Source of the DNA: Arthrobacter sp. NtRootA1
GTDB lineage: Bacteria > Actinomycetota > Actinomycetes > Actinomycetales > Micrococcaceae
Direction: 5' to 3'
Assembly (NCBI RefSeq): GCF_019976975.1
Contig: NZ_AP024630.1
Span: 1,426,001-1,490,000, forward strand
Length of the DNA: 64,000 bases
Position numbers and translations under genes: made by a program. The notes under the pieces were generated by a model. The model saw only the letters and a program-made list of their open reading frames with translations. It was not told where the DNA came from and searched no databases. Shown here piece by piece: positions 15,962-25,757 of this stretch (position 1 is its first letter; each line of letters begins with the position of its first letter).

Positions 15962-16711
15962 CTAGGTACGCAGCGCCGCGATGGCTTCAGCGAGGGACAT
16001 GTGCAACGCCGGACCGTGGCCGGGCAGGATCACGTTGGCCTGGATGGTGCTCAGTGAGCGTGCCGCTGCGAGGGCGGTCTCCGGATCCGAGTGGTACATC
16101 CGGTGCAGCATCTGCGGGCCCGATTGTGTGCTGATCGGATGGCCACTGGCAAACGTGTCGCCTACGGCAATGGTCTGCGCACCGGGGATCAGGATCGCCG
16201 CATTGCCGGGAGTATGCCCGGGCAAGAGGATGGCTTCCGGCTGGCCAGGCAGGCTCTGGAGCCTCTCCGGGGTCCATGCCTCAGCCCGTGTTGCCGGTTC
16301 GGCTTGGAGGGCCTTTGCCTTGATGACATGGAGGAGCCAGCGGAAAACACGTGGCCGCCACGCCCGGATAATCACCTGACCGAACGTAACCTGGTGCTTC
16401 TCCTTGCCCTGCACGTGGGCGAGTTCCTCAGGGGAACACAAAATGGGCGTGCCGAACGTCCGGGAGAAATAGGCTGCGGACCCTGTGTGGTCAACATGGC
16501 CGTGGGTGATGAGCATGGCTTTGGCATCAGCTGGCTCGAGTCCAATTTGGCGGATGGACTTTAGTATCAGGTCCCTGTCCGCCGGGTACCCGCCGTCGAT
16601 CAGTAAGTAGCCCCGCTCATCCGGGGACGCAGGGGCATCGCGGACAATGACCCAGTTGGATGCGGGTCCTTGGACGAAGTGGATTCCCGGAGCGGGTTCA
16701 GTGATGTTCAC
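15962..16711 (-). CDS. MBL-fold metallo-hydrolase
   Basis: 249 aa, GTG start. The metallo-beta-lactamase metal site is intact: THGHVDHTG (HxHxDH), then LLPGHTPGN, GDTFASGHP and the final LPGHGP. This suggests a binuclear-metal hydrolase acting on thioesters, lactones or similar, but the fold is shared by many activities and the substrate cannot be assigned. No signal peptide is visible, so it is likely cytoplasmic. It lies between lpdA (convergent) and the nitrate reductase operon (same strand, separated by a 128-bp gap with an inverted repeat), so it is probably its own transcription unit. Confidence 0.85.
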   Translation of the reverse strand: MNITEPAPGIHFVQGPASNWVIVRDAPASPDERGYLLIDGGYPADRDLILKSIRQIGLEPADAKAMLITHGHVDHTGSAAYFSRTFGTPILCSPEELAHVQGKEKHQVTFGQVIIRAWRPRVFRWLLHVIKAKALQAEPATRAEAWTPERLQSLPGQPEAILLPGHTPGNAAILIPGAQTIAVGDTFASGHPISTQSGPQMLHRMYHSDPETALAAARSLSTIQANVILPGHGPALHMSLAEAIAALRT

Positions 16712-16764
16712 CCCGAAAGTCTAGGCGTGCGAGTTCGTGGGAACAGGCAAGCCCGAGCAACGAA

Positions 16765-16825
16765 TTCGCGGGAAGCCTGCGAGCACGCAGGGAAACTTCC
16801 CACGATCCCGCAGCTTTCCCGCGAA
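16765..16825. terminator. long imperfect inverted repeat after the nitrate assimilation operon
   Basis: TTCGCGGGAA (16765-16774) and a matching TTTCCCGCGAA (ending 16825) bracket further complementary blocks (GAAGCCTGCG...; CCCGCAGC). It sits between the stop of the electron-transfer subunit and the MBL gene. No clear T-tract on the leftward strand. Confidence 0.5.
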
Positions 16826-16839
16826 CTGAGCGAGCTACC

Positions 16840-18402
16840 CTAGGCAGCAGTCGCCTGGAAGTGCTTTTCGATGAGCCCCTTGATGTCCTCGTGGCATCCG
16901 CCGCAGCCCGTGCCAGCGCGGGTGGCCTTGGAGACCTCGCCAACAGTGCTGCAACCTTCCAGCACGGAATCCTCGATGCTGGCGGCGCTGACGCCGGCAC
17001 ACCGGCACACTGTGCGCTGGGGATCGTTGCTGGTGGCACCGGAATCCAACTGGTCCGGGCCGTCCAGGCGAAGCAGCAGGGAACGGTCCGCGGGCAGTTC
17101 TGAGGAACGTTCGAAAAGGACCACCAGTTCAGCGGCAGTCCGGGGCATGCCCACGGCCACCAAACCCTCCAGCACCCCGCCGCGGGTGGTCATCTTGACG
17201 TAGCGGCCGTGCTCGGGATCGGCCCACTGGGAGATCTGGCGGCGTGCCCGGCCAGAAGCGGCCCCGGCTTCCAGAAGCTCTTCGTCCCACGGATCGGCCT
17301 GGTTATCGCCTGCAAGGGCCAGGTTGATGCCCCGTGCTTTCAGAACCACGACGCCGGGCTTTTCCGTGGGCAGGGCTTCCAACGCATCCGCGGCTTCCTG
17401 GCCGTCTTGTGCCAGGACCACCAAATACTCAGCCAGCCACTCGGCCTGACGCCAGCCCGGGCCTACCAAGCCGGAGGGGCCGGTGGCCGTCCGGCAATCA
17501 AGGCAGGAAACGTCAGGGCAGCGGACCTCGGCACAATCGCCAATCGCGAACATGTGCGGCTCGTGGTAAGTCCTGAGGTGGTGGTCCACCAGGATCCCCG
17601 AGCCAACGGGGAGCCCACAGCCCTCGGCCAACTCGATACGGGGCCGGACTCCACAGGAGAGGACCAGCAGATCACCGTCGATCGCTGAGCCGTCCTCCAG
17701 GAGCAGGGCAGAGAAACTTCCGCCGGGGCCAGCGGTTTCCACGCCAGTAGACCTCGCGTTGCCGGCCATCCGGACGCCGCCAGCACGGAGGCTGCTCGTC
17801 AGGACGGATCCGCTGCCGCGGTCAATGCTGCGGCCCAAAGGGAAGGGGCCGTTGTGGACCACCGTCGCCTGGGCGCCTTCCTCCGCGGCGGCGAGGGCGG
17901 TTTCAAGGCCAAGCACGCCACCACCCAGGACCACCACGCGCTTACCGCCGGCGACAGCTTCACGGAGTACCGCGGCATCCCGAAGATCACGCAGGGCAGT
18001 GACACCGGCTGGAAGAACGGGGCTCGCCGGATCAGGGTTCAAACCGGTGAGGTTGGGAATGACGGGCCGGGAACCGGTGGCAAACACCAAGCGGTCGTAG
18101 TGTTCGTTGGTGCCGTCGGAGAGGACCACGTGCTGGCGTGCGCGGTCAATCCTCTTGACCTTGACACCCAACCGCACGTCAACGCCGTCGGCCTCCAGTT
18201 CAGCAGCATCAGCCATGGCCAAAGCTTCAGGGGCAGTCCGTCCGACGCCAAGTTCCGCAACCATGACGCGGTTGTATGCGGCCTCAGCTTCCTGTCCGAC
18301 CACCAGCAGTTGCACGAGTCCTGTGCGGACCGCGGGAAGCAGTTCGTCCACAAGCCGCGCAGCAACCGGGCCGAATCCAACAACAACAATGCGCTCGCTC
18401 AT
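16840..18402 (-). CDS. nitrate reductase electron-transfer flavoprotein with C-terminal [2Fe-2S] BFD-like domain
   Basis: 520 aa. N-terminal FAD/NAD(P) oxidoreductase (VVVGFGPVAARLVDEL; VVVLGGGVLGLETALAAAEE; GILVDHHLRTYHEPHMFAIG then DCAEV) and a C-terminal BFD-like domain with CRCAGVSAASI and GTGCGGCHEDI (two Cys pairs). This is the NasB-type partner that passes NAD(P)H electrons to assimilatory nitrate reductase. It also resembles the N-terminal half of NirB, so it may be a paralogous module. The ATG start overlaps the stop of the reductase gene (ATGA) and has AAGGAGG, so the two are translationally coupled. Also within the FAD part is a cysteine-rich insertion (CPDVSCLDCRTATG) seen in such subunits. 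Confidence 0.87.
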   Translation of the reverse strand: MSERIVVVGFGPVAARLVDELLPAVRTGLVQLLVVGQEAEAAYNRVMVAELGVGRTAPEALAMADAAELEADGVDVRLGVKVKRIDRARQHVVLSDGTNEHYDRLVFATGSRPVIPNLTGLNPDPASPVLPAGVTALRDLRDAAVLREAVAGGKRVVVLGGGVLGLETALAAAEEGAQATVVHNGPFPLGRSIDRGSGSVLTSSLRAGGVRMAGNARSTGVETAGPGGSFSALLLEDGSAIDGDLLVLSCGVRPRIELAEGCGLPVGSGILVDHHLRTYHEPHMFAIGDCAEVRCPDVSCLDCRTATGPSGLVGPGWRQAEWLAEYLVVLAQDGQEAADALEALPTEKPGVVVLKARGINLALAGDNQADPWDEELLEAGAASGRARRQISQWADPEHGRYVKMTTRGGVLEGLVAVGMPRTAAELVVLFERSSELPADRSLLLRLDGPDQLDSGATSNDPQRTVCRCAGVSAASIEDSVLEGCSTVGEVSKATRAGTGCGGCHEDIKGLIEKHFQATAA

Positions 18403-20642
18403 GATGCCTCCTTGGCGTGCAGGGGCAGCCCGGATCCGGCAGACACGGCGGCTGGAGCCGCTGACACTGTGGTGGACGCTGCCCGCCGGACCCATACCCG
18501 GCTGGTCTTGAACTCCGGCATGCCGGAGATGGGATCGGTGACCGCCTCAGTGAGGCGGTTGGCGTTTTCCTGGCCCGGGAAGTGGAACGGGAGGAACACA
18601 GTGTCCGGGCGGACCGAGTTGCTAAGTTCCGCCCGGCAGAGGACCTCACCGCGCTGGTTGGTCACCGTCGCGTAGTCGCCGTCGGCAATGCCACGCGCTG
18701 CAGCCGTTCCAGGGTGGATCAGAAGCTTCGCCTGCGGCTGGGACCCCAACAGTTCGCTCACGCGGCGCGTCTGGGCACCGGACTGGTAGTGCTCCAGCAG
18801 GCGGCCAGTGGCGAGTGCCAGTGAGTCGTCCGCAAACGAACGCACCGCCCGCTTGGAAGGGGTGACCGGGACCATCACAGCCCGGCCATCAGCATGGGCG
18901 AATCCGTCGGCGAAGAGGCGCGGTGTTCCCTGGCTCCCCACGGGGTATGGCCAGTAGGCAGCTTCGCCACGATCCAGCATCGCGTAATCGATGCCGGAGT
19001 AGTCAGCCAGCCCACCGGCGGAGGCAAGCCTGAGTTCTTCAAACACTGTCTCGGGATCATCACTGAACATGGAGGGCGCCTCGAGCATTTCGGCAAGCCG
19101 AGCCATCAGCCACAGTTCGGTCCGGACACCCGGGGGAGGGGTAAGTGCCTTGCGGCGTCGGATGACGCGTCCTTCAAAGTTGGTCAGCGTCCCTTCTTCC
19201 TCGGCCCACTGCGTCACGGGCAGTACGAGGTCGGCCTCGACCGCGGTCTCGGACATGAAGAAGTCGCAGACCACCAGGAAGTCCAGGCTGCGGAGTCCCT
19301 GGGTCACCGCGTTGGTGTCCGGCGCCGAAACCACCACATTGGCGCCGTGGACGAAGAGGCAACGGACGCCGTCGGGCTTTCCAAGGGACTTGAGGAGCTC
19401 GACGGCGGGAAGGCCGGCTCCCGGGATCAGCGACTCGTCCACACCCCAGACCTTGGCGATGTGGGCGCGCGCGGCGGGGTCGGTGATTTTGCGGTAGCCG
19501 GGAAGCTGATCGGCCTTCTGGCCGTGCTCGCGGCCGCCCTGGCCATTGCCCTGGCCGGTCAGCGTGCCGTAGCCGCTGCGGGCCGAGCCCGGCAGTCCAA
19601 GTAGCAGGCTGAGGTTGATGGCCGCGGTTGCGGTGTCAGTACCGTCTACGTGCTGTTCCACTCCACGGCCGCTGAGGATGTAGCTGCCGCCATTGCGGGC
19701 GCCCTGAGCCAGGCGTCGGGCCGTCTCACGGATGAGGGTGGCCGGGACGCCGGTGATGGACTGGACGCGCTCGGGCCAGAAGGCGTTGAGGCTGCGAACC
19801 ACGGCGGCATAGCCCTTGGTGTTTGCCTCGATATAGCTGGTGTCTGCCAGGCCTTCGTGGACCACAACGTGGCTGATGCCCAAAAGGAGGGCCAAATCCG
19901 TACCGGGCGTTGGCTGCAAATGGATGCCGCCGCCGTCGTCCGTGAACGCTGCCGTCGCCGAACGGCGGGGGTCCACGACGATCAGCCCACCGGCGTCGCG
20001 GGCGCCCTGAAGGTGCTGTACGAACGGCGGCATGGTCTCGGCCACGTTGGAACCGAGCATGAGGATTACGGACGCGGAGTCCAGGTCCGTGACGGGGAAG
20101 GGGAGGCCACGGTCCACGCCGAAGGCGCGATTGCCTGCCGCTGCCGCCGAAGACATGCAGAAGCGGCCGTTGTAATCGATGCGTGAGGTGCGTAGGGCCA
20201 GTCGGGCGAACTTGCCCAGCATGTACGCCTTCTCGTTGGTGAGGCCGCCGCCACCGAAAACTCCGACGGCGTCGTTTCCGAACTGCTTCTGGGTGTCCTT
20301 CACAGCCGCGGTGACCAGCATGAGCGCCTGGTCCCAGGAGATCGGCTGATGGACGCCATCGGATCCTTTGAGCATCGGTTCGGTGACGCGGCCGTTGTGA
20401 CGCAACAACGACGCCGATGTCCAGCCTTTGCGGCACAGTCCGCCCCGGTTGGTGGGGAAGTCGCGCCCTGAAACTTCCAGGGGCACGGCACCTTCACCGG
20501 GCAATGCGGGTGTGGCAGGGCTTGCCGGTGCTGCGTCGGACGAGGTCGCGGGCGCTGCCCCGGCGGCCGAAGCAGCCGGGGTCAGCGTCATGGCGCACTG
20601 GAGCGCGCAGTAGGGGCAGTGGGTATCGGCGCCGTTGGGCAT
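18399..20642 (-). CDS. nasC: assimilatory nitrate reductase, molybdopterin catalytic subunit
   Basis: 747 aa. Reduces nitrate to nitrite in the cytoplasm with bis-MGD molybdenum and a [4Fe-4S] cluster. Cluster ligands: CPYCALQC near residues 9-16 and GGLCRKGW at about residue 70. The oxidoreductase core has NYNGRF-like YNGRFCMSSAAAAGNRAFG, LGSNVAETMPPFVQHL, and QWAEEEGTLTNFEGRVIRR. A C-terminal molydopterin dinucleotide-binding domain follows (SLALATGRLLEHYQSG; RGIADGDYATV). No signal peptide. An Ala/Pro-rich insert of about 28 residues separates the third and fourth cluster Cys. It starts immediately after narK and overlaps the downstream subunit. Confidence 0.93.
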   Translation of the reverse strand: MPNGADTHCPYCALQCAMTLTPAASAAGAAPATSSDAAPASPATPALPGEGAVPLEVSGRDFPTNRGGLCRKGWTSASLLRHNGRVTEPMLKGSDGVHQPISWDQALMLVTAAVKDTQKQFGNDAVGVFGGGGLTNEKAYMLGKFARLALRTSRIDYNGRFCMSSAAAAGNRAFGVDRGLPFPVTDLDSASVILMLGSNVAETMPPFVQHLQGARDAGGLIVVDPRRSATAAFTDDGGGIHLQPTPGTDLALLLGISHVVVHEGLADTSYIEANTKGYAAVVRSLNAFWPERVQSITGVPATLIRETARRLAQGARNGGSYILSGRGVEQHVDGTDTATAAINLSLLLGLPGSARSGYGTLTGQGNGQGGREHGQKADQLPGYRKITDPAARAHIAKVWGVDESLIPGAGLPAVELLKSLGKPDGVRCLFVHGANVVVSAPDTNAVTQGLRSLDFLVVCDFFMSETAVEADLVLPVTQWAEEEGTLTNFEGRVIRRRKALTPPPGVRTELWLMARLAEMLEAPSMFSDDPETVFEELRLASAGGLADYSGIDYAMLDRGEAAYWPYPVGSQGTPRLFADGFAHADGRAVMVPVTPSKRAVRSFADDSLALATGRLLEHYQSGAQTRRVSELLGSQPQAKLLIHPGTAAARGIADGDYATVTNQRGEVLCRAELSNSVRPDTVFLPFHFPGQENANRLTEAVTDPISGMPEFKTSRVWVRRAASTTVSAAPAAVSAGSGLPLHAKEAS

Positions 20643-22055
20643 CTAGATGTGTCCGATCGTGTTGCGCTTCTGGGCGGGGCGGATGTAGCAGAGCCAGCAG
20701 ACGGCGAGCATCAGGACGTAGGCTCCAACGAATCCGTAGAACGCCGGGGTGTAGGAGCCGCTTGCTGTATTCGATGCGTTGAGCACCTGGGGGATCACGA
20801 ATCCGCCGTAGGCACCGATCGCGGAGATCAGGCCCAATGACGAGGCTGCCAGCCGAGCGGTGGCCGCACTGCTGGCACCCGAGCGGGCTGCGCGGCTGGA
20901 CGTCGCGAAGATCACCGGGATCATCCGGTAGGTAGCACCGTTCCCGAAACCACTGGCCACGAAGAGCAACAGGAACAGGCTCAGGAAGAGCCAGAAGTTC
21001 TTCAGCGGGAGTGTCCAAATCATGATCAACGTGATGACGGCCATCGAAGCGAACGACGTAATGGTCATGCGGGCGCCGCCCATGCGGTCTGCCATGCGGC
21101 CACCATAGGGACGTGCAAGAGAACCGACCAGCGGGCCGAGGAAGGCCAGGGACAAAGCCACTGCGCCCAGGTGAATGGAGGAGAAGTCCGGGAAGTAGTC
21201 CTTGATCAGCTTCGGGAACACACCGGCGAAGCCGATGAAGGAACCGAACGTTCCGATGTAAAGGAATGCCATGACCCACAGGTGCGGTTCTTTGAGTGCG
21301 GCCACGGATCCAGCTACGTCACCCTTGGCGCTGGTGAGGTTGTTCATGTACTTCCACGCACCGAAAGCGGCGATCAGGATCAGCGGGATCCAGATGATGC
21401 CAGCCATGGGCAGGTTCACGGTTCCAGCTGCGAGCAGGGTGATGGCAATCGGGACAATCAACTGCGCGACGGCGGCACCAAGGTTTCCGCCCGCGGCGTT
21501 CAGACCCAGTGCCCAGCCCTTTTCGCGGGCAGGGTAGAAGAAGGTGATGTTGGCCATCGAGCTGGCGAAGTTACCTCCGCCGAAGCCAGCGAGGGCTGCA
21601 ACCAGGAGCATGACGCCGAACGGCGTTTCCGGATTGGAAACACAGATCGCCAGGCCGCTGGCGGGAATCAGGAGGAGCAGTGCCGAAACGATCGTCCAGT
21701 TGCGGCCACCGAACTTCGGCACCATGAAGGTGTAGGGGATTCGCAGCGTGGCGCCTACGAGGCTGGGGATGGAGATGAGCCAGAAGATCTGGTTGGTGTC
21801 GAACTTGAAACCTGCTGCGGGGAGCTGGACGACGACGATCGACCAGAGCTGCCATACGACAAAGCCGAGGAATTCGGCGAAGATCGACCAGTACAGATTG
21901 CGCTTGGCGATGGACCGGCCTTCGGATTCCCACTGGCCCTTGTCCTCGGCATCCCAGTTGGCGATCCAGCGGCCGGGGCGGTGTTCAAGGGCGGGAACGG
22001 CGGTGGCAGTGGACTGGGTGGGGACCAGTTCTTCTGCAGTGCGGTCAACAGTCAC
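20643..22055 (-). CDS. narK: nitrate/nitrite transporter, MFS family (NarK)
   Basis: 470 aa, about 12 TM helices. Family signatures: GFGGGNFASSMANITFFYPA (the Gly-rich nitrate signature followed by REKG), and GNGATYRMIPVIF in the second half. I chose GTG at 22055 because AAGGAGG stands 8 bases before it; an ATG at 22145 would add 30 residues without family similarity. First gene of the narK - nitrate reductase - flavoprotein operon, so it most likely imports nitrate for assimilation. A GlnR-like phased element lies 50-90 bases upstream. Confidence 0.93.
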   Translation of the reverse strand: MTVDRTAEELVPTQSTATAVPALEHRPGRWIANWDAEDKGQWESEGRSIAKRNLYWSIFAEFLGFVVWQLWSIVVVQLPAAGFKFDTNQIFWLISIPSLVGATLRIPYTFMVPKFGGRNWTIVSALLLLIPASGLAICVSNPETPFGVMLLVAALAGFGGGNFASSMANITFFYPAREKGWALGLNAAGGNLGAAVAQLIVPIAITLLAAGTVNLPMAGIIWIPLILIAAFGAWKYMNNLTSAKGDVAGSVAALKEPHLWVMAFLYIGTFGSFIGFAGVFPKLIKDYFPDFSSIHLGAVALSLAFLGPLVGSLARPYGGRMADRMGGARMTITSFASMAVITLIMIWTLPLKNFWLFLSLFLLLFVASGFGNGATYRMIPVIFATSSRAARSGASSAATARLAASSLGLISAIGAYGGFVIPQVLNASNTASGSYTPAFYGFVGAYVLMLAVCWLCYIRPAQKRNTIGHI

Positions 22056-22350
22056 GGAGTGCCTCCTTGGTGGGGGACGTTGTTCTTCCAAGGTAGGTTT
22101 CACGCGTTTCGCGGACCGTCGCCCTTTGTAAACGTGCTGTGACATTTCCCTATCGGCCGGGTCACCAGTGCGTGAGGCAATGGTGAGGTAATGTGGCCCG
22201 GACCACAGAGTGAGACTTTTCGACTGGTCCGCATCGTGGACTTAGTTGTCCAGTCAATGGACTGCGGGAACTATTATTGAACTCTCGAATAATCCTTCGC
22301 CGGGCAGGCTCCGAGGGGCATCGGCCGGTGTGAACGAAAGCTGCTACTAC
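22056..22350. other. divergent promoter gap between narK and the MHS transporter
   Basis: 295 bases. Contains the phased element at 22106-22143. The AT-richer stretch near 22265-22295 (AACTATTATTGAACTC) may hold the promoter of the rightward transporter. No gene is evident. Confidence 0.4.
22106..22143 (-). promoter_or_regulatory. weak GlnR-like phased element upstream of narK
   Basis: Half sites at 11-bp pitch on the + strand: GTTTC (22106), CGTCG (22117), GTAAA (22128), GTGAC (22139). Read toward narK the outer two, GTCAC and GAAAC, fit the GlnR a- and b-site consensus perfectly, while the inner two fit poorly. Weaker than the nirB array but in the expected place. Confidence 0.4.
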
Positions 22351-23760
22351 ATGTCTTCGACTGCCACGTCCAAGGAAGGCGAGTCCACCAAGCCAGTGAA
22401 CTCGCGGGGCAAAGTGATCTTCGCCAGCCTGATCGGCACGACGATCGAGTTCTACGACTTCTACGCCTATGCCACTGCGTCAGTGCTCGTCTTCCCCAAA
22501 CTCTTCTTCCCCGATGCCACAGACATCAATGCGCTGCTCAGTGCGTTCGCCATCTTCGGTGTTGCCTTCTTCGCGCGTCCCATCGGCGCCGTCGTCTTCG
22601 GCCACTTTGGTGACAAGATCGGCCGCAAGGGCACCCTGGTTGCCTCGCTGTTGACCATGGGTATTGCAACGTTCCTGATCGGACTCCTGCCTACGGCATC
22701 CATGCAGGGGTGGGCGATCCTGGCCCCCATCATGTTGGTTATCCTGCGCTTCTTCCAGGGCCTGGCCCTGGGTGGTGAATGGTCCGGCGCAGCCTTGCTG
22801 GCCACCGAGAACGCACCGGAGGGTAAGCGCGCCATCTACGGGACGTTCCCGCAATTGGGTGCGCCTATTGGCTTCATCATCGCCAACGTGATCTTCATCT
22901 GGATGAACGTGGCACTGAGCGCCGAAGAGTTCCTTGCCTGGGGTTGGCGCGTTCCGTTCATCCTGAGTGCGGTCCTGGTCATTGTGGGTCTTTACGTTCG
23001 CCTGAAGCTGGTGGAGAGCATCTCCTTCACCAAGGTGATCGAACAGGAGAAGGTCCAGAAGCTGCCCCTCGCTGCCACCCTCAAGAGCCACTGGCGCCCC
23101 GTGGTGGCCGGTACGTTCATCATGTTCGCCACGTACGTGCTCTTCTACATCATGACCACGTTCACCTTGTCGTACGGCACCAAGCCCACCTTGGCCGGCG
23201 CCCAGGCAGCCGCTGAAAAGGCAGGCAAACCGATGACGGCAGACCAAGTTGCGGCGTTTGTTCCCGGCTTGGGCATCACCCGGTCCGACTTCCTTTGGAT
23301 GCTGATTATCGGCGTCGTCTTCTTCGGTATCTTCACCGTGGTTTCGGGACCTTTGGCCGAGAAGTGGGGCCGCCGCAAGTTCCTGCTGGGCGTCACCGCC
23401 GGCATCTTCGTCTTCGGCGCGCTCTGGTTCACCATGTTTGGACCGGGCCAGGCGGCTGCGATGGTCGGCCTGATTGTGGGCTTTACCCTCATGGGCCTGA
23501 CCTTTGGTCCCATGGCCGCCATCCTGCCGGAGCTCTTCCCGGCGAACGTCCGCTACACCGGCTCGGCTGTGGCCTACAACCTGTCGTCCATGATCGGAGC
23601 GGCCCCGGCATCGTTCGTCGCTATCGCCCTATGGTCGGCAGCGAACGGAAGCACCTGGCTGGTGGGCGTTTATATGGCCGTCGCTGCTGTGGTCACGTTC
23701 ATTGCCCTCTGGTTGACGCGCGAGACCAAGGACACGGACTACGAGAACAACGTAGCCTAA
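22351..23760 (+). CDS. MFS transporter, metabolite:H+ symporter (MHS) family
   Basis: 469 aa from ATG 22351, about 12 TM helices. MHS signatures: GTTIEFYDFYAYATAS in TM1, FFARPIGAVVFGHFGDKIGR, then KGTL, LRFFQGLALGGEWSGAALL and AILPELFPANVRYTGSA. Related to ShiA/ProP/KgtP-type proton symporters for organic acids or osmolytes; the substrate is not readable. A periplasm-side loop near residues 275-305 (ALA/LYS-rich, AGAQAAAEKAGKPMTADQV) is longer than in the shortest members. Divergent from narK. A strong terminator follows. Confidence 0.88.
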   Translation: MSSTATSKEGESTKPVNSRGKVIFASLIGTTIEFYDFYAYATASVLVFPKLFFPDATDINALLSAFAIFGVAFFARPIGAVVFGHFGDKIGRKGTLVASLLTMGIATFLIGLLPTASMQGWAILAPIMLVILRFFQGLALGGEWSGAALLATENAPEGKRAIYGTFPQLGAPIGFIIANVIFIWMNVALSAEEFLAWGWRVPFILSAVLVIVGLYVRLKLVESISFTKVIEQEKVQKLPLAATLKSHWRPVVAGTFIMFATYVLFYIMTTFTLSYGTKPTLAGAQAAAEKAGKPMTADQVAAFVPGLGITRSDFLWMLIIGVVFFGIFTVVSGPLAEKWGRRKFLLGVTAGIFVFGALWFTMFGPGQAAAMVGLIVGFTLMGLTFGPMAAILPELFPANVRYTGSAVAYNLSSMIGAAPASFVAIALWSAANGSTWLVGVYMAVAAVVTFIALWLTRETKDTDYENNVA

Positions 23761-23766
23761 GCAGCC

Positions 23767-23816
23767 CTTAACGACGTCGGCTCCGCACCAGAAGGTGCGG
23801 AGCCGACGTCGTTAAG
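23767..23816. terminator. strong hairpin terminator after the MHS transporter
   Basis: A 23-bp perfect stem (23767-23789 with 23794-23816) with loop AGAA is followed by TTTT on the + strand. It lies between convergent genes and can stop read-through from both sides, but only the + side has a T-tract. Confidence 0.9.
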
Positions 23817-23825
23817 TTTTGGTTC

Positions 23826-25640
23826 TTAGTCCTCGATCGTGGCGATGACAGCGCCGGCAGCCACCGTCTCACCGGCCGTGGCTGCCAAGCCGCGAACCGT
23901 GCCGGACTTGTGTGCGGTCAATGGCTGCTCCATCTTCATGGCTTCCAGCACCACGATCAGATCGCCCTCGGCCACGATATCGCCATCGGCAGCTGCCACC
24001 TTGACGATGGTGCCCTGCATCGGCGAGGTCAGTGCATCTCCACCGGCGGCAGCGGCTGCGGCTCCTGCCGAGCGGGAACGCTTCTTGGACTTGCCGGACT
24101 TGGTGCCCGAGCCGCTGGAAACAGCGGCGACGCTTGCGCCCAAACCGGACGGCAGAACGACCTCAAGCCGCTTGCCGCCAACCTCGACGACGACGCGCTG
24201 GCGCTCACCGGCGTCGGGAGTTTCCGTACCCGCGCCGCTGGCCGTCCAAGCGGGGATGTTATTGACGAACTCGGTTTCGATCCAGCGGGTGTGGACGCTG
24301 AACGGTCCCTCCACCGGGGCGAAGGCGGGGTCCGTGACAACGGCGAGGTCGAAGGGGATGACGGTGGGAATGCCTTCCACCACCATCTCCTCAAGCGCAC
24401 GGCGCGAGCGCTGGAGGGCTTGCTCGCGGGTGGCGCCGGTGACGACCAGCTTGGACAGCATGGAGTCGAAATTTCCGCTGATGACGTCGCCCTGCTCAAT
24501 GCCGGAGTCCACGCGGATGCCCGGGCCCGTGGGGTTCTTCAACGTGCTGACCGTGCCGGGTGCCGGCATGAAGTTGCGGCCCGGGTCTTCGCCGGTGATG
24601 CGGAACTCGAAGGAGTGGCCGCGGACCTCGGGGTCCTCGTAGCCAAGAGCTTCGCCGCGCGCAATGCGGAACTGTTCGCGGACGAGGTCGATGCCCGTGA
24701 CTTCCTCGGAAACGCAGTGCTCCACCTGGAGGCGGGTGTTGACCTCGAGGAAGGAGATGGTGCCGTCCTGGCCCACCAGGAACTCGCAAGTACCGGCGCC
24801 GAGGTAGTTGGCTTCCTTCAGGATTGCCTTGGAAGACTCGTAGAGCCGCTTGTTCTGCTCCTCGCTCAGGTAGGGAGCCGGGGCTTCCTCGACGAGTTTC
24901 TGGTTGCGGCGTTGCAGTGAGCAGTCGCGGGTGGAGACAACCACAACGTTGCCGTAAGCATCCGCCAGGCACTGAGTCTCGACGTGGCGCGGGGCGTCCA
25001 GGAAGCGCTCGATGAAGCACTCGCCGCGGCCAAACGATGCGGTGGCTTCACGGACCGCCGATTCGAAGAGCTCAGGGATCTCTTCCATGGTGCGGGCAAC
25101 CTTGATGCCGCGTCCGCCACCGCCGAAAGCAGCCTTAATGGCGATGGGCAGTCCGAATTCCTCGGCGAACTTCAGGATCTCGTCCGCGTCCTTGACGGGG
25201 TCGGCGGTGCCGGGAACCAGCGGGGCGCCCACCTTTTCGGCGATGTGGCGCGCCTGGACTTTGTCGCCCAAGGCAGAGATCGCCTCGGGGGAGGGGCCGA
25301 TCCAGGTGATGCCGGCGTCGATCACTTTGGCAGCGAACTCTGCGTTTTCGGCGAGGAAACCGTAGCCGGGGTGGATCCCATCAGCGCCGGCCTGCTTGGC
25401 GACGTCGATGATCTTGTCCATGACGAGGTATGACTCGGCTGCGGTGTTGCCGCCAAGGGCATACGCTTCGTCGGCGAGGCGGACGTGCAGGGCGTCACGG
25501 TCCGGGTCTGCGTAGACGGCTACGGAGGCGATGCCTTCGTCCCGGGCGGCTCGGATGATGCGGACCGCGATTTCGCCGCGGTTGGCAATCAAGACCTTGG
25601 TGAGAGGGCTGGAAATGGGCTGCGCCGGGTTAGCTGACAA
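23826..25640 (-). CDS. accA: acyl-CoA carboxylase alpha subunit (biotin carboxylase + biotin carboxyl carrier)
   Basis: 604 aa. ATP-dependent carboxylation of biotin, the first half of malonyl- or methylmalonyl-CoA formation. N-terminal biotin carboxylase: [37 protein letters not shown]-grasp loop [12 protein letters not shown], and [21 protein letters not shown]-terminal biotinyl domain with the biotin attachment Lys in EAMKMEQPL. An Ala/Ser/Lys-rich linker near residues 505-530 joins the two. I start at TTG 25640 because GAAGGAG stands 8 bases before it; upstream codons have no such site. The beta and epsilon subunits are about 9 kb away, with a matching operator. Confidence 0.93.
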   Translation of the reverse strand: MSANPAQPISSPLTKVLIANRGEIAVRIIRAARDEGIASVAVYADPDRDALHVRLADEAYALGGNTAAESYLVMDKIIDVAKQAGADGIHPGYGFLAENAEFAAKVIDAGITWIGPSPEAISALGDKVQARHIAEKVGAPLVPGTADPVKDADEILKFAEEFGLPIAIKAAFGGGGRGIKVARTMEEIPELFESAVREATASFGRGECFIERFLDAPRHVETQCLADAYGNVVVVSTRDCSLQRRNQKLVEEAPAPYLSEEQNKRLYESSKAILKEANYLGAGTCEFLVGQDGTISFLEVNTRLQVEHCVSEEVTGIDLVREQFRIARGEALGYEDPEVRGHSFEFRITGEDPGRNFMPAPGTVSTLKNPTGPGIRVDSGIEQGDVISGNFDSMLSKLVVTGATREQALQRSRRALEEMVVEGIPTVIPFDLAVVTDPAFAPVEGPFSVHTRWIETEFVNNIPAWTASGAGTETPDAGERQRVVVEVGGKRLEVVLPSGLGASVAAVSSGSGTKSGKSKKRSRSAGAAAAAAGGDALTSPMQGTIVKVAAADGDIVAEGDLIVVLEAMKMEQPLTAHKSGTVRGLAATAGETVAAGAVIATIED

Positions 25641-25732
25641 GTTGTTGACTCCTTCTGTCCTTGAGGAGCCTAGCGTGATTGTGAGGGTTCCGCCCATATT
25701 GATGGGGGATTCCGTGTGTGAGGAGATGTTCC

Positions 25733-25751
25733 TTTGTAGGGTTGCTACAAA
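25733..25751. promoter_or_regulatory. palindromic operator upstream of the carboxylase alpha gene
   Basis: TTTGTAG (25733-25739) and CTACAAA (25745-25751) are perfect inverted arms around GGTTG. The core TGTAGGGTTGCTACA differs by one base from the reverse strand of 36250-36264, which lies upstream of the beta-subunit gene. It is about 95 bases before the alpha start. Confidence 0.7.
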
Positions 25752-25757
25752 TCGCTT

